This document shows positions 26,427-36,499 of a DNA stretch of 64,000 nucleotides, piece by piece. The first letter of the stretch is position 1, and each line of letters opens with the position of its first letter. The position numbers were made by a program, and so were the translations under genes. This stretch comes from Hirudinaria manillensis. Taxonomy: Eukaryota > Annelida > Clitellata > Hirudinida > Hirudinidae. Under the pieces are notes generated by a model. It had not been told where the DNA came from and searched no databases. It was given only the letters and a program-made list of their open reading frames with translations. The stretch covers positions 3,541,501 to 3,605,500 of the forward strand of contig CM067531.1 of assembly GCA_034509925.1 (NCBI GenBank). The letters run 5' to 3'.

Positions 26427-27117
26427 TTAGATCTTCAGCTTGGCTCTCAATCTTTGGACAACCCTCAATAAGAGAAACTTTATGAACAGATATAGGCCGC
26501 ACGTGAAATGCTCCATCCACACTTTGGTGATGTCGTTCTTGAGATCGAGATTGGGCAGATTCTGTGCCAGTGCCAACCAGGACAAAAGGATAGAATACAC
26601 AAAGATAACCGATACTGAGGCGAAGGTGGGTACTATATACCAGAAAACACCAATGACTATGGCGGCCTTGATGATATGGTCCATAAGGTTATGCTGATAA
26701 GAGCCTCTGTGTAATGGGTTCATGTCAGAGTTCCAAATTGTATCTTGTATAACTGAAACTGCAATGGAGAGGAATATTATCACGCCCCATTTAAGAGTTT
26801 TTACAATTAGTAATTTCAGTCGTTCTTTGAAGGTAAGATTCACTTCACAAGATTTTCTACGACCCATCTGAGTTTCAGATATAAACTTTACTTCTTCATC
26901 AAATCTTTCTGAAACGGCCTCTTAAACATTAAGAAAATATTAGTTTATTTTAGACTGAATCTTCAAGCAAATCCACTAAAAATGAGCATCATTCTCCCAA
27001 AAATTAAAAATCATAAATTTTTTTTTTAGAAATAATGAATGAAAACCGACTAATGCATTGAGACGAATTCCTGGCTTTAAATCACAAACGGTTACCAAAA
27101 CAACACGATTGCGTCAT
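26427..27117 (-). CDS. Unrecognised multi-pass membrane protein, 171 aa
   Basis: Exon 1 is 27117-27096 (MTQSCCF plus one base, donor G|GTAACC); exon 2 is 26920-26427 (acceptor TTTAAG, stop TAA). The phase-1 junction makes one continuous 171-aa frame. An acidic, soluble N-terminus of about 45 residues precedes hydrophobic segments around residues 50-66 (WGVIIFLSIAVSVI), 90-125 (two close helices, AAIVIGVFWYIVP and VIFVYSILLSWLAL) and 145-160 (FTCGLYLFIKFLLL). It ends in a basic tail (RLRAKLKI). I do not recognise a family. It is convergent with GLE1 and divergent from the small membrane protein gene at 27326. The in-frame ATG at 26867 is an alternative start giving 146 aa. Confidence 0.65.
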
Positions 27118-27325
27118 TTTGAATAAAAGCGCCTAGTGAAGATGACAAAATGCTTAATTAATCTAATTTAATTCGTCCATAAATGTCAATAAAAAATGTT
27201 ATTACACGGTTTGACATTTGAACAATAATTCGGAAGAATTTAATCTTCTGACTTTCAGTTCAGTGACGCAAACATTCAACATGAAAACAACCCACATTTT
27301 GCCATCGAAATAGTTTTGGAACATC
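27118..27325. promoter_or_regulatory. Probable bidirectional promoter, about 208 bp
   Basis: This interval separates the start codons of two divergent membrane-protein genes, so it must carry both 5' ends, assuming both start codons are right. No TATA or other box is convincing. Inferred from gene arrangement. Confidence 0.4.
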
Positions 27326-28337
27326 ATGGGTAAAATTTGCATAAGATTCATTAAATATCGTGCGAAGAAGCGAATTAAGATGGCGCGTTAATATTAATGT
27401 AGACTGTGATTGCATGCAGATAACTACCCTTTGGGGGATGCCGTGCCACCGCCTGAAGACGACGACGATGATATATTTGTGAAACACGACAGGGATAATT
27501 CGGACAAAATTAATCCAGGTAAGTCAATCGGGTGTTTGAAATGGTGTATATTTTAATTTGTAATGTATTTGGAATCTCAAAACGATTGATAAATATTTAT
27601 TATTCTCAGGGCTGATTCTATATCTCCAGTTTGTGACGCTCGTGATATCATTGATTCTGATTGTCTTTTCCATCATCCTGGTGTATGCCTCACGGAAGTA
27701 AGTCATAAATAATTCGTAAAACTAAAATCAGCGATATTGTGTCAATATCTACAGAAAATAAAGTAATATCTACAAAAATTACTTAAGTGAACTCTGAAGT
27801 ATTTGTTGAGAAATGTATTCAAGTAAAAGTATTGATGGCGCATTTGTTAGGATCGCTCGTCATCCATTATTTACTGTTTTATTATGATCGTACATCGTTC
27901 TATCACATTTCAAACCAATCAAGGAGGAGTTCAGTTATCAATCAATCAATAATAATAATAACAATTCCACAATGAGAACATGAATTTCATTTCGTGTCTG
28001 GCATTTGATGGCTAAAATTGAAATCCATTATGGACCGTGACATTTGAAATTGGCCGATAATTAGCAGTTTAAATATTTGATTATGCTTGTGAATAATCCG
28101 GAGTTTAAACTTATTGTTGAACTACATTTTTCCATTAAAAGAGTCACTAAGAAGCATTTTAATTTACATCATTAGGACTATCGGAAGACTACATGCATCA
28201 ACCTATTATCTTATCCATCTAATAGCAAAGCTTTTAAAAAATATTTAATTTATTTAAACAAAATTTTAAAAAATTTAATTTCCAGGAGTACGCTAGCATA
28301 TCTTGAAACATCAGAAACTGAAACAGATTCAAGCTGA
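27326..28337 (+). CDS. Small single-pass membrane protein, 80 aa
   Basis: Four coding exons: 27326-27329 (ATG plus G), 27420-27518, 27610-27697, 28286-28337. All junctions agree in phase and have GTAAGT-like donors (GTAAAA for the first). The protein has an acidic N-terminus (VPPPEDDDDDIFVKHDRD), one transmembrane helix at about residues 36-62 (LQFVTLVISLILIVFSIILVYA), a basic stop-transfer SRK, then an acidic Thr/Ser/Glu tail. It resembles the small integral membrane protein class, but I cannot name a family. The first exon carries only the start codon and one base, so the start depends on this inference. An AATAAA lies at 28480-28485. Confidence 0.65.
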
Positions 28338-28479
28338 AAGGGGATTGTCAAAAGAAACTCTTAAACAGATAATGAATTGATAGGTGATAAGGGAATGAAA
28401 GAGATAAATCTTATCAAATGATGTATTTTTGTGATCATAATTATTTAAAACAAAGTTATATCTGGTTTTCATGTAGAAA

Positions 28480-28485
28480 ATAAAC
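28480..28485 (+). terminator. Polyadenylation signal of the small membrane protein gene
   Basis: AATAAA about 140 bp after the stop codon. Confidence 0.55.
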
Positions 28486-28741
28486 AACAATTCCTCACTA
28501 AACTTAACATTTTACTTAAGGACTTCTCTTCAAGCAATAAGTTGTTATTGTGGTATCATCTCAACAAGTGATACATTAATAAATAATAATAATAATAATA
28601 TTGAATATAATAATACCATTGGCTTTGCAATTTCATACGGCGTAACAAGCGAATTCTTAAGACATCAAAACAATGGATTAAATATTGCTAGTTAGGAGTT
28701 TTATTAAACAATGCATCATATTTTGGATATGTTTTTGTCAG
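28486..28741. other. Short intergenic spacer
   Basis: It contains a small (AAT)n tract (about 28580-28602). No gene is seen. Confidence 0.4.
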
Positions 28742-29602
28742 TTAATAGCTATCGAGACAAGTTTTATAAACCTCGTAAGAAGCGTTAATTAATCCCCACG
28801 AAATCAAAGATCGGCAGTAGTTAATATGAACTCCTCTGAACAAGTTCCTGATGCTGTGATTTCGTTCAGCATAGACGCATTTGAAAGATTTCCAAAAACT
28901 CGGAAATGGACCGCCAACTCTGGACTGCATTTGAGTTTTCACGACATTCACTGGAAAGAAGATCGTGCTAATCACTGCACCGAGAATACCTCCGCTAGCA
29001 AAATTTCTAAACAGTTCCATTGCGTTGCCCTCTGATTGCGGCAACAACTTCTTAATTTCGCTTCGACATTGTAGAAAAATCAGGTTGCTCGGACCATTTC
29101 TGAGCAGCACGGGCGTGAAACCACGATAATATTCTCTAATGCCATTAACTCTAAGGTCTTTAAAAGCTTGAAAGGTATTCGCGTATCGGTTATGGTAAGA
29201 ACTGTTTTGCAATAAAGATTGCACTCTTTCAAAAGGCATCAATGTCGCTCCAAAGCATCCTGTCAAAATTGCCGATGTTGACTCAGTAACTACCGCCGAA
29301 TAGCCCGAATAATGGGAGAGAAAACTGTTCAACTTGCTATAGCTACCAAACATTAATGAAACTGTAATGGATTTTTGCATCAAAATAGGTAGAACTCCTC
29401 TATAGAGTGTAAAACGCCCTTCGGATCTCAGCTGTGAAAAGGCTTCTGTTAAAGTTATTCCCTGAAGTTGCTGTCTGAATGTTATTTTGTTAATAGGAAA
29501 AGTTATGACTATGTTTGTCACAGCTGCTGCCCATCCGCTGACCAATTCTTTGCCAGTGTGATCAGGTCGCTTGAATGCTTCTATTACTTCAGTCTTCTCC
29601 AT
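28742..29602 (-). CDS. SLC25A51/52-like mitochondrial carrier, copy A (altered)
   Basis: Intronless, 286 aa. Three mitochondrial-carrier repeats show the family PX[DE]XX[KR]-type signatures in the degenerate SLC25A51 form: FPINKITFRQQL, MPFERVQSLLQ and FFPVNVVKTQMQS. The repeat sequences YRGVLPILMQKS, EYYRGFTPVLLRNGPSN and LISWGLINASYE match SLC25A51 (MCART1), the NAD+ importer of the inner mitochondrial membrane. The lysine aligned with human K91 (LMQK) is kept. The residue aligned with human E132 is Gly (TGCFGATLMPF) where copy B has Glu. K91 and E132 are, from memory, needed for NAD+ transport in the human protein. Copy A may therefore have changed substrate or lost function, though the frame is intact and constrained-looking. 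Copy B lies 3.8 kb away on the same strand. Confidence 0.9.
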   Translation of the reverse strand: MEKTEVIEAFKRPDHTGKELVSGWAAAVTNIVITFPINKITFRQQLQGITLTEAFSQLRSEGRFTLYRGVLPILMQKSITVSLMFGSYSKLNSFLSHYSGYSAVVTESTSAILTGCFGATLMPFERVQSLLQNSSYHNRYANTFQAFKDLRVNGIREYYRGFTPVLLRNGPSNLIFLQCRSEIKKLLPQSEGNAMELFRNFASGGILGAVISTIFFPVNVVKTQMQSRVGGPFPSFWKSFKCVYAERNHSIRNLFRGVHINYCRSLISWGLINASYEVYKTCLDSY

Positions 29603-29877
29603 TTTTTATAACATCTAACTTCCTTCTTGCTCGTATTTATTATGTGAATCAAACTATGATAAATAATTTTTTCATTAACTCTCTGAGCGATATTACAAAC
29701 GAGCCATGCGAAAGATGCTTAATCGTAAACAAACAAATAAATAAATAAATTCAAAGTTCATTAAAAAAGAATTGATAACTTTCATTCACAATTTACTAAT
29801 AAAATTATAGAAATAATATAATTTATCGAAATACTTATTATTTCTGTGCATATAGTTCAGTCTCAATTATATTTATA
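29603..29877. other. Upstream region of carrier copy A
   Basis: AT-rich and ends at the Helitron 3' boundary. No gene is seen. Confidence 0.4.
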
Positions 29878-31773
29878 CTAGCGGTGCCCGGCCACGCGTT
29901 GCTGTGGCTCAATTTCATTAATATTAAAAGAAAGAAATTTAGCACATGTTTGCTAAGATGTTTATTTTACAATTTCACAATGTTTGAGGGTTAGTTGTTC
30001 CGTTCTCTGTACAAATATAGACATTATCAGGTTTGCCGTTTCTAGAAAACGCAACATGTAATTGCCCATGCGAGAAGCAATCCGTGCTTAGGTCTAAACC
30101 ATGCAGTTCTAAAGATTGTCGATGAGTTTTTGTTTATTGTGATTGCAAAGGCCAATCGAACTGGGAATTGTAATCTCTTAAATTGAAATGGCATATCATA
30201 AGAATGCTAGAAATGAGGATATCTTCACCTTTTATAGGTCCTGTCTAGATCATTTCTTCTAGTACTTACTGCTCATTAATGTTTTTACTGCAAGCCGCGT
30301 GCCGTTGCAAAGCTTTTTTGGTTGAAATTTCGCAACATGGCATGCCGACTTTCAATTGCAGTATTGGCGGTGGAATCCCTGGCAGATCGAATGAATTCAA
30401 AAATTCTGTTGGATATTTAACCGCTTCATCTGCTTCCACAACAATGTTGATGTTATTATAAGTGACTGCCTCGCTTTTAATATTGGATTGATTAATATTG
30501 TTCGGTTCATCGACGTATTTGTTCTTGGCTCTTGATTAGCTCGTTCACTCAGCCAATCTTATAATTGGTTTGAATATTTGGAAGTACTTTTTCAACCAAT
30601 TCTTTTGACGTCACTAAATTACAGAATTTATGATGCAACGAAATGAGTCCTGAGGTCAGATCAACCATTTCGAATTTGTTTTACGCAGAACATTTATTTG
30701 CTTTCCTTGGTCTCTGATGGTTTCGCACATGGTATCTGTGTCATAATAGTCTTCAATTCGATATATTTAATAAGACCTTTCAACTGGCCTTTTGAATTCC
30801 CTTCAACCAATTTATTGAGACCATCCCCGCTCGCCTTTAAACAACTTTAGCACAGGTGAGAACCAAGAAGTTCGGCCGCAATTCTAATTTCGCAATTGGC
30901 CTTGGCATAATTTGGATTCAAACAAAAACGACTTATTTTACAATTTCATCTATTGCTTAGTTTGATCAGTTTTATTGATAGTTTCTAAAAGAAACAAACC
31001 AAAGATGAATTTAATATCGTTTAATGATATTTATATCAAACCTATATAAAAACACTCATCTAATCGTGTACCATGTTGTGCCAAAATTTCAAAGCAATTG
31101 GTTAAGAACTTTCAGAGAACGTTCATTTGAAACAAACACAAACTTACATATCGTGTAAAAATACGCTTTTTTTCGAAAATCCGGCCATCTTGCCAGGGAC
31201 GAAAATAGGCGAACATTTAAATTTAACTTTCAGAGAACGTTCATTTGAAACAAACACAAACTTACATTTTTATTTATATAGAAGATTATAAAGAAATGAA
31301 ATAAAAATATTAAAAATTATTTCGGCCGATAGGTTAATTTCGAGTTGCTTACACTTATACAAAATTATATGTAATCCATATATAACCGTTTCAAGAGGAA
31401 GCAAAAAGGAATTTTGAACTGCTTAGACCAATGTTATTCGATTGATACAGAATCAGATTATTTTATTTTAAATTATATTAAATTATTGAATTTGATTATT
31501 TTAATTAATTTTAGTTTTAAAATTAAATTTTTATGTATAAAGAAATGAAATAAAAATTTAAATGTTCGCCTATTTTCGTCCCTGGCAAGATGGCCAGATT
31601 TTCGAAAAAAGGGTATTTTTACACGATATAGTTGTGGCATATATATGAAACCTATATACAAACACTCCCCTGATCGAGTACTATGTTGTGTCAAAATTTC
31701 AAAGCAATTGGTCAAGTACTTTCAGAGAACATTAGCATGTTACAAACGCACATTGCATTTTTATTTATATAGA
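29878..31773 (-). mobile_element. Helitron rolling-circle transposon, decayed, with nested 5' end
   Basis: On the minus strand the 5' terminus is TCTATATAAATAAAAATG at 31773, preceded by A. The 3' terminus is GGCCGGGCACCGCTAG ending at 29878, followed by T. This is the Helitron pattern: TC at 5', CTAG (CTRR) at 3' after a short GC-rich hairpin-capable stretch, and insertion between A and T without target duplication. A second 5' end of the same type sits inside at 31282. The region 31030-31770 holds direct and inverted copies of 5' subterminal sequence. A broken helicase occupies 29975-30680. The element is about 1.9 kb and non-autonomous. Confidence 0.88.
29975..30680 (-). pseudogene. Helitron PIF1-like helicase C-terminus, frameshifted
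   Basis: In pieces from several frames, the minus strand reads FCNLVTSKELVEKVLPNIQ, WLSERA, VVEADEAVKYPTEFLNSFDL, PGIPPPILQLKVGMP, LPFQFKRLQFPVRLAFAITINK-like remnants and SLELHGLDLSTDCFSHGQLH followed by VAFSRNGKPDNVY. These are conserved blocks of the Helitron Rep/helicase C-terminal helicase domain, in the right order. Several stops and frameshifts break it, and the Rep domain and N-terminal helicase motifs are missing. Confidence 0.85.
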
Positions 31774-32064
31774 TTTATCTCAAGGATATTTAGTAAAAAA
31801 AATGATACTAATAGGAAATAAATACTTAATGGAAATTAATTTTGAATATTCATTAGCTAAGAAAAATGCAATAGAGTAATTGACATCTTGTACGTCGATA
31901 AGTATTAACTTAATATGAATTATAAATCAATACTTAAGTATAATTAAAAAAATTTTAAAAGTTCCGTAACGTATCTTCATATAGCGGACGGAATAATATC
32001 GTTGTTTATTTTACGAATTTTACAAGTGCCATATCTTTAGTATTATTAGTATTTAGTATTTTAG
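31774..32064. other. AT-rich spacer after the Helitron
   Basis: No coding sequence is supported. If the 32.07-kb gene is real, its earlier exons would lie here or have been displaced by the Helitron. Confidence 0.35.
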
Positions 32065-32369
32065 GACAAGTCTTGGCGGTACATCACCTATTGTCCCAAC
32101 GTCGAATCATAGCAAAAGGGCAGCAAATGGCAAAATCAAGAGGAAGCAGGACAGTTTAAATGAGGTTCATACTTACATTTAAAAAAAATTTTTCAAAATT
32201 TAAATTGGTGAAAATTAAAATGCATGAAATTTTTGAGTTCCTAGGTTTGGCTGCAAATTATGTCACTGCACCTTTAGGACATCTGATTAATTTCTGCCTT
32301 GATAACTTTTATGTCGATAAGGAAATACCAATATTAGATCCAAGTATTTATGGAACTCGTTGCATTTAA
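32065..32369 (+). CDS. Possible last two exons of a small gene
   Basis: Exon 32065-32164 (acceptor TATTTTAG, donor GAG|GTTCAT) reads TSLGGTSPIVPTSNHSKRAA then a basic GKIKRKQDSLNE. Exon 32238-32369 (acceptor TTTTTGAG) reads FLGLAANYVTAPLGHLINFC and ends DPSIYGTRCI then TAA. The junction is phase 0 on both sides. An AATAAA follows at 32518-32523. I do not recognise the family. The acceptor of the second exon is weak, and an ATG just upstream would also make a 49-codon ORF. Confidence 0.35.
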
Positions 32370-33443
32370 AGCCTCCATGTTCTCTTGGCAACTATTTACA
32401 CAACTTAATAGGTTAATGAATGTAAATAAGTTATTTTATTGGCATCGTTAAGCGATCAAGCGCAAATGTAAAGTTTTTAATTATTTCTAATTAGTCTGCT
32501 ATAGTTCACTCGTATTTAATAAATTTATTCAGAAATATATTGTCAATATCATGAGTAATTTCTCGGCCGTTTAAAGACGGAAAGTTACGCGTCCATGGCC
32601 TAAACAATAAACAATAGAATAAAATTCCGATGCGCCTCTAACTCGTTCCAATGCATCGGTGAATCACGAAGAATCTTTGAAACACGTGGTACATTTTTAT
32701 GTTCGGATTTCAAAGGAGACCCACATTGCAGCTGTTTTAAAGGCTCATCGACCCAGTTATTGACCCTCAGAAGTATGAAACATGGCGCCAAATTATCTTT
32801 TATTCATAAATTCTGCAACAACGTCCGAAAGAATCGACATCATTAAGAAAAAAAAAACTTAATGCATGTCAGCTACTTAGATTCAAGCAACCATTGAGAC
32901 CAAGGTCAGTGGACTGACTTTGACAATGGGCTTGAAAAGAGTTCAAATTCCTACATTAATTAGTTTGATAGCAATTAGTTATCAACACCCACGCAGTATC
33001 CTATGGTTTCCATCATTGATTAGACACATACAATCTTTAAACCAACAAATTTACCTCAGTAAAATAGGTCATACATTCTAACCAAATCAGTTCATCCCAG
33101 GACCCTGAACAATTATAAAAACAAACAAATAATGAGTATTTCCATACAATTCCATGAATAATTAGTCAGGGTAATCAAATAAGCAACAGAAATTTGCAGA
33201 GAAATCCACAGATTTTTAAAGATACGTCAACATAATAAGTCCAAGGACCTAATGCCACAAAAAAATGAGTTGACATGCTTTAAGTTTTTGATGCTGAGAG
33301 CTTTGTGGCAGAATATCTTCGTGCTTCTCAAGTTATCCATCTAAAACTGCATCTGTCATACACAACAGAAATACTTAAAGTTGGTGGAATCATTGAATCG
33401 ACCAGGAATAACGCAAATTTTCCTCTCGACATTTACAAAGAAT
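32370..33443. other. Intergenic sequence
   Basis: Nothing is recognised. Short open frames at 32600-32791 and 33305-33490 have no motif. Confidence 0.4.
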
Positions 33444-34349
33444 TCAATAATCGTATAAATAGTTTTTTAACACTTCATAAGAGGCATTGATCAGACCCCA
33501 CGAAAGCAATGACCTAGAATAATTCACGTGAACTCCTCTGAACAAGTTCCTGATGCTGTGATTTCGTTCGGCGTAGACGCACTTGAAAGATTTCCAAAAA
33601 CTCGGAAATGGACCGCCGACCGTGGACTGCATTTGAGCTTTCACGACGTTCACTGGAAAGAAGATCGTGCTAATCACTGCACCGAGAACACCTCCGCTAA
33701 CAAAATTTCTAAGCAGTTCCATCGCGTTTCCCTCCGACTGCGGCAATAACTTCTTTATTTCGCCTCGGTATTGGAAGAAAATTACGTTGCTGGGACCGTT
33801 TCTGAATAGGATGGGAGTCAAGCCTCGATAATATTCTGCTATTCCATGTATTCTTAGTTCTTTAAAGGCATGAAAGGTATTCCTATATCTTCCATGGTAG
33901 AATTTGTTTTGCAACAAGGTTTGAATCCTTTCAAAAGGCATGATTGTAGCTTCCACACATCCTGTTAGCAAGGCAGAAGCTGACTGAGTAAGGACAAGTG
34001 GATAATCTGTGTTGTGTGACTGAAAGTAGCCATTGAACTTGTCATACATCCCAAACATGAGGGAAACTGAAATTGACTTTTGCAGCAAAACAGGCAGAAC
34101 TCCCCTGTACAGTTTGAAATGACCCTCGGATCGTAGTTGCGATAAAGCTTCGTAAGTGGTTATTCCTGACAATTGTTGTCGAAAAATAAGCTTGTTGATT
34201 GGAAAAGTTAAGGCGATATTTACGACAGCAGCTCCGCAACCACTTACGAACTCTCTGTTGTCCCTGTGCCTTATTTCTTCTAGAACGTCTTTCTTATCCA
34301 TATTTATCGCAGGTATAGAAGTTACTTCACGAAGTCCAGCAGACGACAT
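33444..34349 (-). CDS. SLC25A51/52-like mitochondrial NAD+ carrier, copy B
   Basis: Intronless, 301 aa from the first ATG. The ATG at codon 17 (34301, MDKKDVLEE) aligns with the start of copy A and may be the real one. Repeat signatures are FPINKLIFRQQL, MPFERIQTLLQ and FFPVNVVKAQMQS, with EYYRGLTPILFRNGPSN and the C-terminal SWGLINASYE. Both residues aligned with human K91 (LLQKSIS) and E132 (TGCVEATIMPF) are kept, so NAD+ import into the mitochondrial matrix is the best functional guess. The last third is nearly identical to copy A at DNA level, while the first two thirds are clearly more diverged. The copies are tandem, same strand, with the Helitron between. Confidence 0.93.
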   Translation of the reverse strand: MSSAGLREVTSIPAINMDKKDVLEEIRHRDNREFVSGCGAAVVNIALTFPINKLIFRQQLSGITTYEALSQLRSEGHFKLYRGVLPVLLQKSISVSLMFGMYDKFNGYFQSHNTDYPLVLTQSASALLTGCVEATIMPFERIQTLLQNKFYHGRYRNTFHAFKELRIHGIAEYYRGLTPILFRNGPSNVIFFQYRGEIKKLLPQSEGNAMELLRNFVSGGVLGAVISTIFFPVNVVKAQMQSTVGGPFPSFWKSFKCVYAERNHSIRNLFRGVHVNYSRSLLSWGLINASYEVLKNYLYDY

Positions 34350-36499
34350 TTGACCTGAACATTTAAGTTAGGAGTTCAGAATGTGACGTGATCCTAAATC
34401 GCAATCCTTGCCTAGAATGGGAAGAAGACAATGTCACTTCAGACGTAGGATAACCGATAACGTGAAAAATTATATATCGCCAAATATTTGCGGCAATCTG
34501 TAATTCATTAGCAGAATTAACCCGGCACTCAAGATCGGCCGAATCCCCTCCCTCACGGTCACAGTAGCACGACATGGCCTTTGAAACGAAAACAATGATG
34601 TTCATTTTTGCAAAATGCAGCCAATGCTTGCAATTTTAATTATTTTTAATGATGCACTCACATCTTATAATTTTTTGTTAATAAATTATTTTCCCTTCAA
34701 CTGAAAAATAAATATCGATAATTTTTCATATTGCCGAGAGTTTCTTTAAATCACCTTTTTATAAGATAGGAATCGATAGGAAAAAAGTTTTAGAGATTTT
34801 AGGTGCTTTCACTGCAAATTATATTCTGAGTTCTGAAATTCATTTAAATTAGTTTTGTCATTCAAGAAATAACAATAAATTGACATTTTTAAAAGTTAAA
34901 TTCAATAAAGCTTTATTGAAAATTTATTAAGACTAACAATGATTCCAATCACTCATTCCTTCGACTCCAACTATGGTAGTAGACGGATGAATTAGCCTAA
35001 GAAAAGGATCACTTTCGAAAGTGATCACTACCTTATAAATTTATATCTTTCTTCATAAACTACAGCTACATTTGCTATCGCTGACAACTAAAGCAAGTCA
35101 AACTAAAATTTAAATTGATATTTATCTAATTTTGATTAAATTACTTAAAATGTATTTAGTAAAGACATATAGACTAAAGCTTTCACAGCCGCTTTTTAAT
35201 CTCATAAATTTAAGTGTCTGTCTTTATCGCACAAACGCACAAGAGTTTATTTTGAATTTGGACTATCTTTATTAAAAATCAAACCGAAGATTACAAAAAT
35301 TTTATATGTAACAAGTTTTGAGTCACATATATGCAAAATGTACTTCAAATTGTCTTGAAATAAAGTCCAATTTATGTTATATAACGTGAATAAATGACTA
35401 CATAAAAATACAACACATGTGCATAGCTTAAAAGGCTCCCTTAAAAAGCTGAAAGATTAACACGAGTTTTTGATCAAATTCTGAATAAGTTTTAAATTTC
35501 AATCGTTGATAAATATGAATCTATCGTTAACTTCACTACTTAAACAAATTTTTTAATACTGATTTACATATAATAAATAATATAAAAACAAAAAGTTGTA
35601 ACGCAGATTTTGCAAATTTTGGTTTGTAAATTGTAAGAACAACATTGTGCATATGCAGCAACATAATACACTAGATTTGACAATTTGTATCTCGATGAGT
35701 GCTAGTTTTCATGCTTTATTGAAGTAATTTAATAATGATAATAATAATGATAAGTTAGAATCCCAAAAATGATTTGTCAAGTTTGTCCAAGCGCTAAATC
35801 CACGCAACATCTTCCAGCAATGGTTATCGGTTGATAAGTGAGTATCGCTCCTTTGGTGTTTCTTACCATAGATGTTATATATCACTGAGGTAAATCTGTG
35901 TGAATAACTTCTTTAATGCAGGTTTAAATTTATGCATTTTAATGATTTAATGAGTTAAGTAATATATACATGTAATTGCCTATTAGCAATTATGTCATCG
36001 AAATTGACAGCTAATGGGTGGTCGGGAGAGAACCGACCCATTGAACCGAATTATCATCGGCGATCGAATAACACTTAAGTGAGCGCTGGTGTTGCGTATG
36101 TTCGAGTGTGAGCGATTCGATACTAAATGCCTAGCGTGACCGGATATGATCATGTGATGGTCAATTTGTCATTTGTCGTGCTTCCTTGAGTCACAACTAT
36201 TTAATGTGACAGCAGGATATGATGGAATAAACGAAATAATCGAATTACGCCAGGTAATTCTCTGTACGAAAGTGCTACATCCGTTTCTCATCACCTGTTG
36301 AACCTGTGTTGTTATAGTTGCGAGCTTTATCAGCCTAGAGTCGGTGCGGTGTTGCGAGCGTCGGCCTGTTGAGTCCAGAATTGAGAAGATATCGATCAGA
36401 TGCTTTCATTGATTCGGAACTTTCAGAAACTTGGCTGCTGAACACTTATTGAGAGCCAGAAACTTTTCTACCAGCAACTGTACCGGGAATAACGTCGAG
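34350..36499. other. 2.1-kb non-coding stretch upstream of the Ly6-like gene
   Basis: AT-rich with no gene supported. It contains a perfect 20-bp palindrome at 35007-35026. The part near 36.2-36.5 kb is less AT-rich and probably includes promoter and 5' UTR of the next gene. Confidence 0.4.
35007..35026. promoter_or_regulatory. Perfect 20-bp palindrome
   Basis: GATCACTTTCGAAAGTGATC equals its own reverse complement over all 20 bases. It could be a dimeric transcription-factor site or a cruciform seed. Its function is not known. Confidence 0.5.

Noticed and set aside
28826-29035. Plus-strand frames over the carrier genes (also 33528-33749)
   Set aside because: They are antisense to the conserved SLC25A51-like coding sequence. 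Their similarity to each other only reflects the duplicated carriers.
29878-31773. Possible retroviral or DNA-virus insertion
   Set aside because: No LTRs or terminal inverted repeats are present. The helicase blocks and the TC/CTAG ends fit a Helitron.
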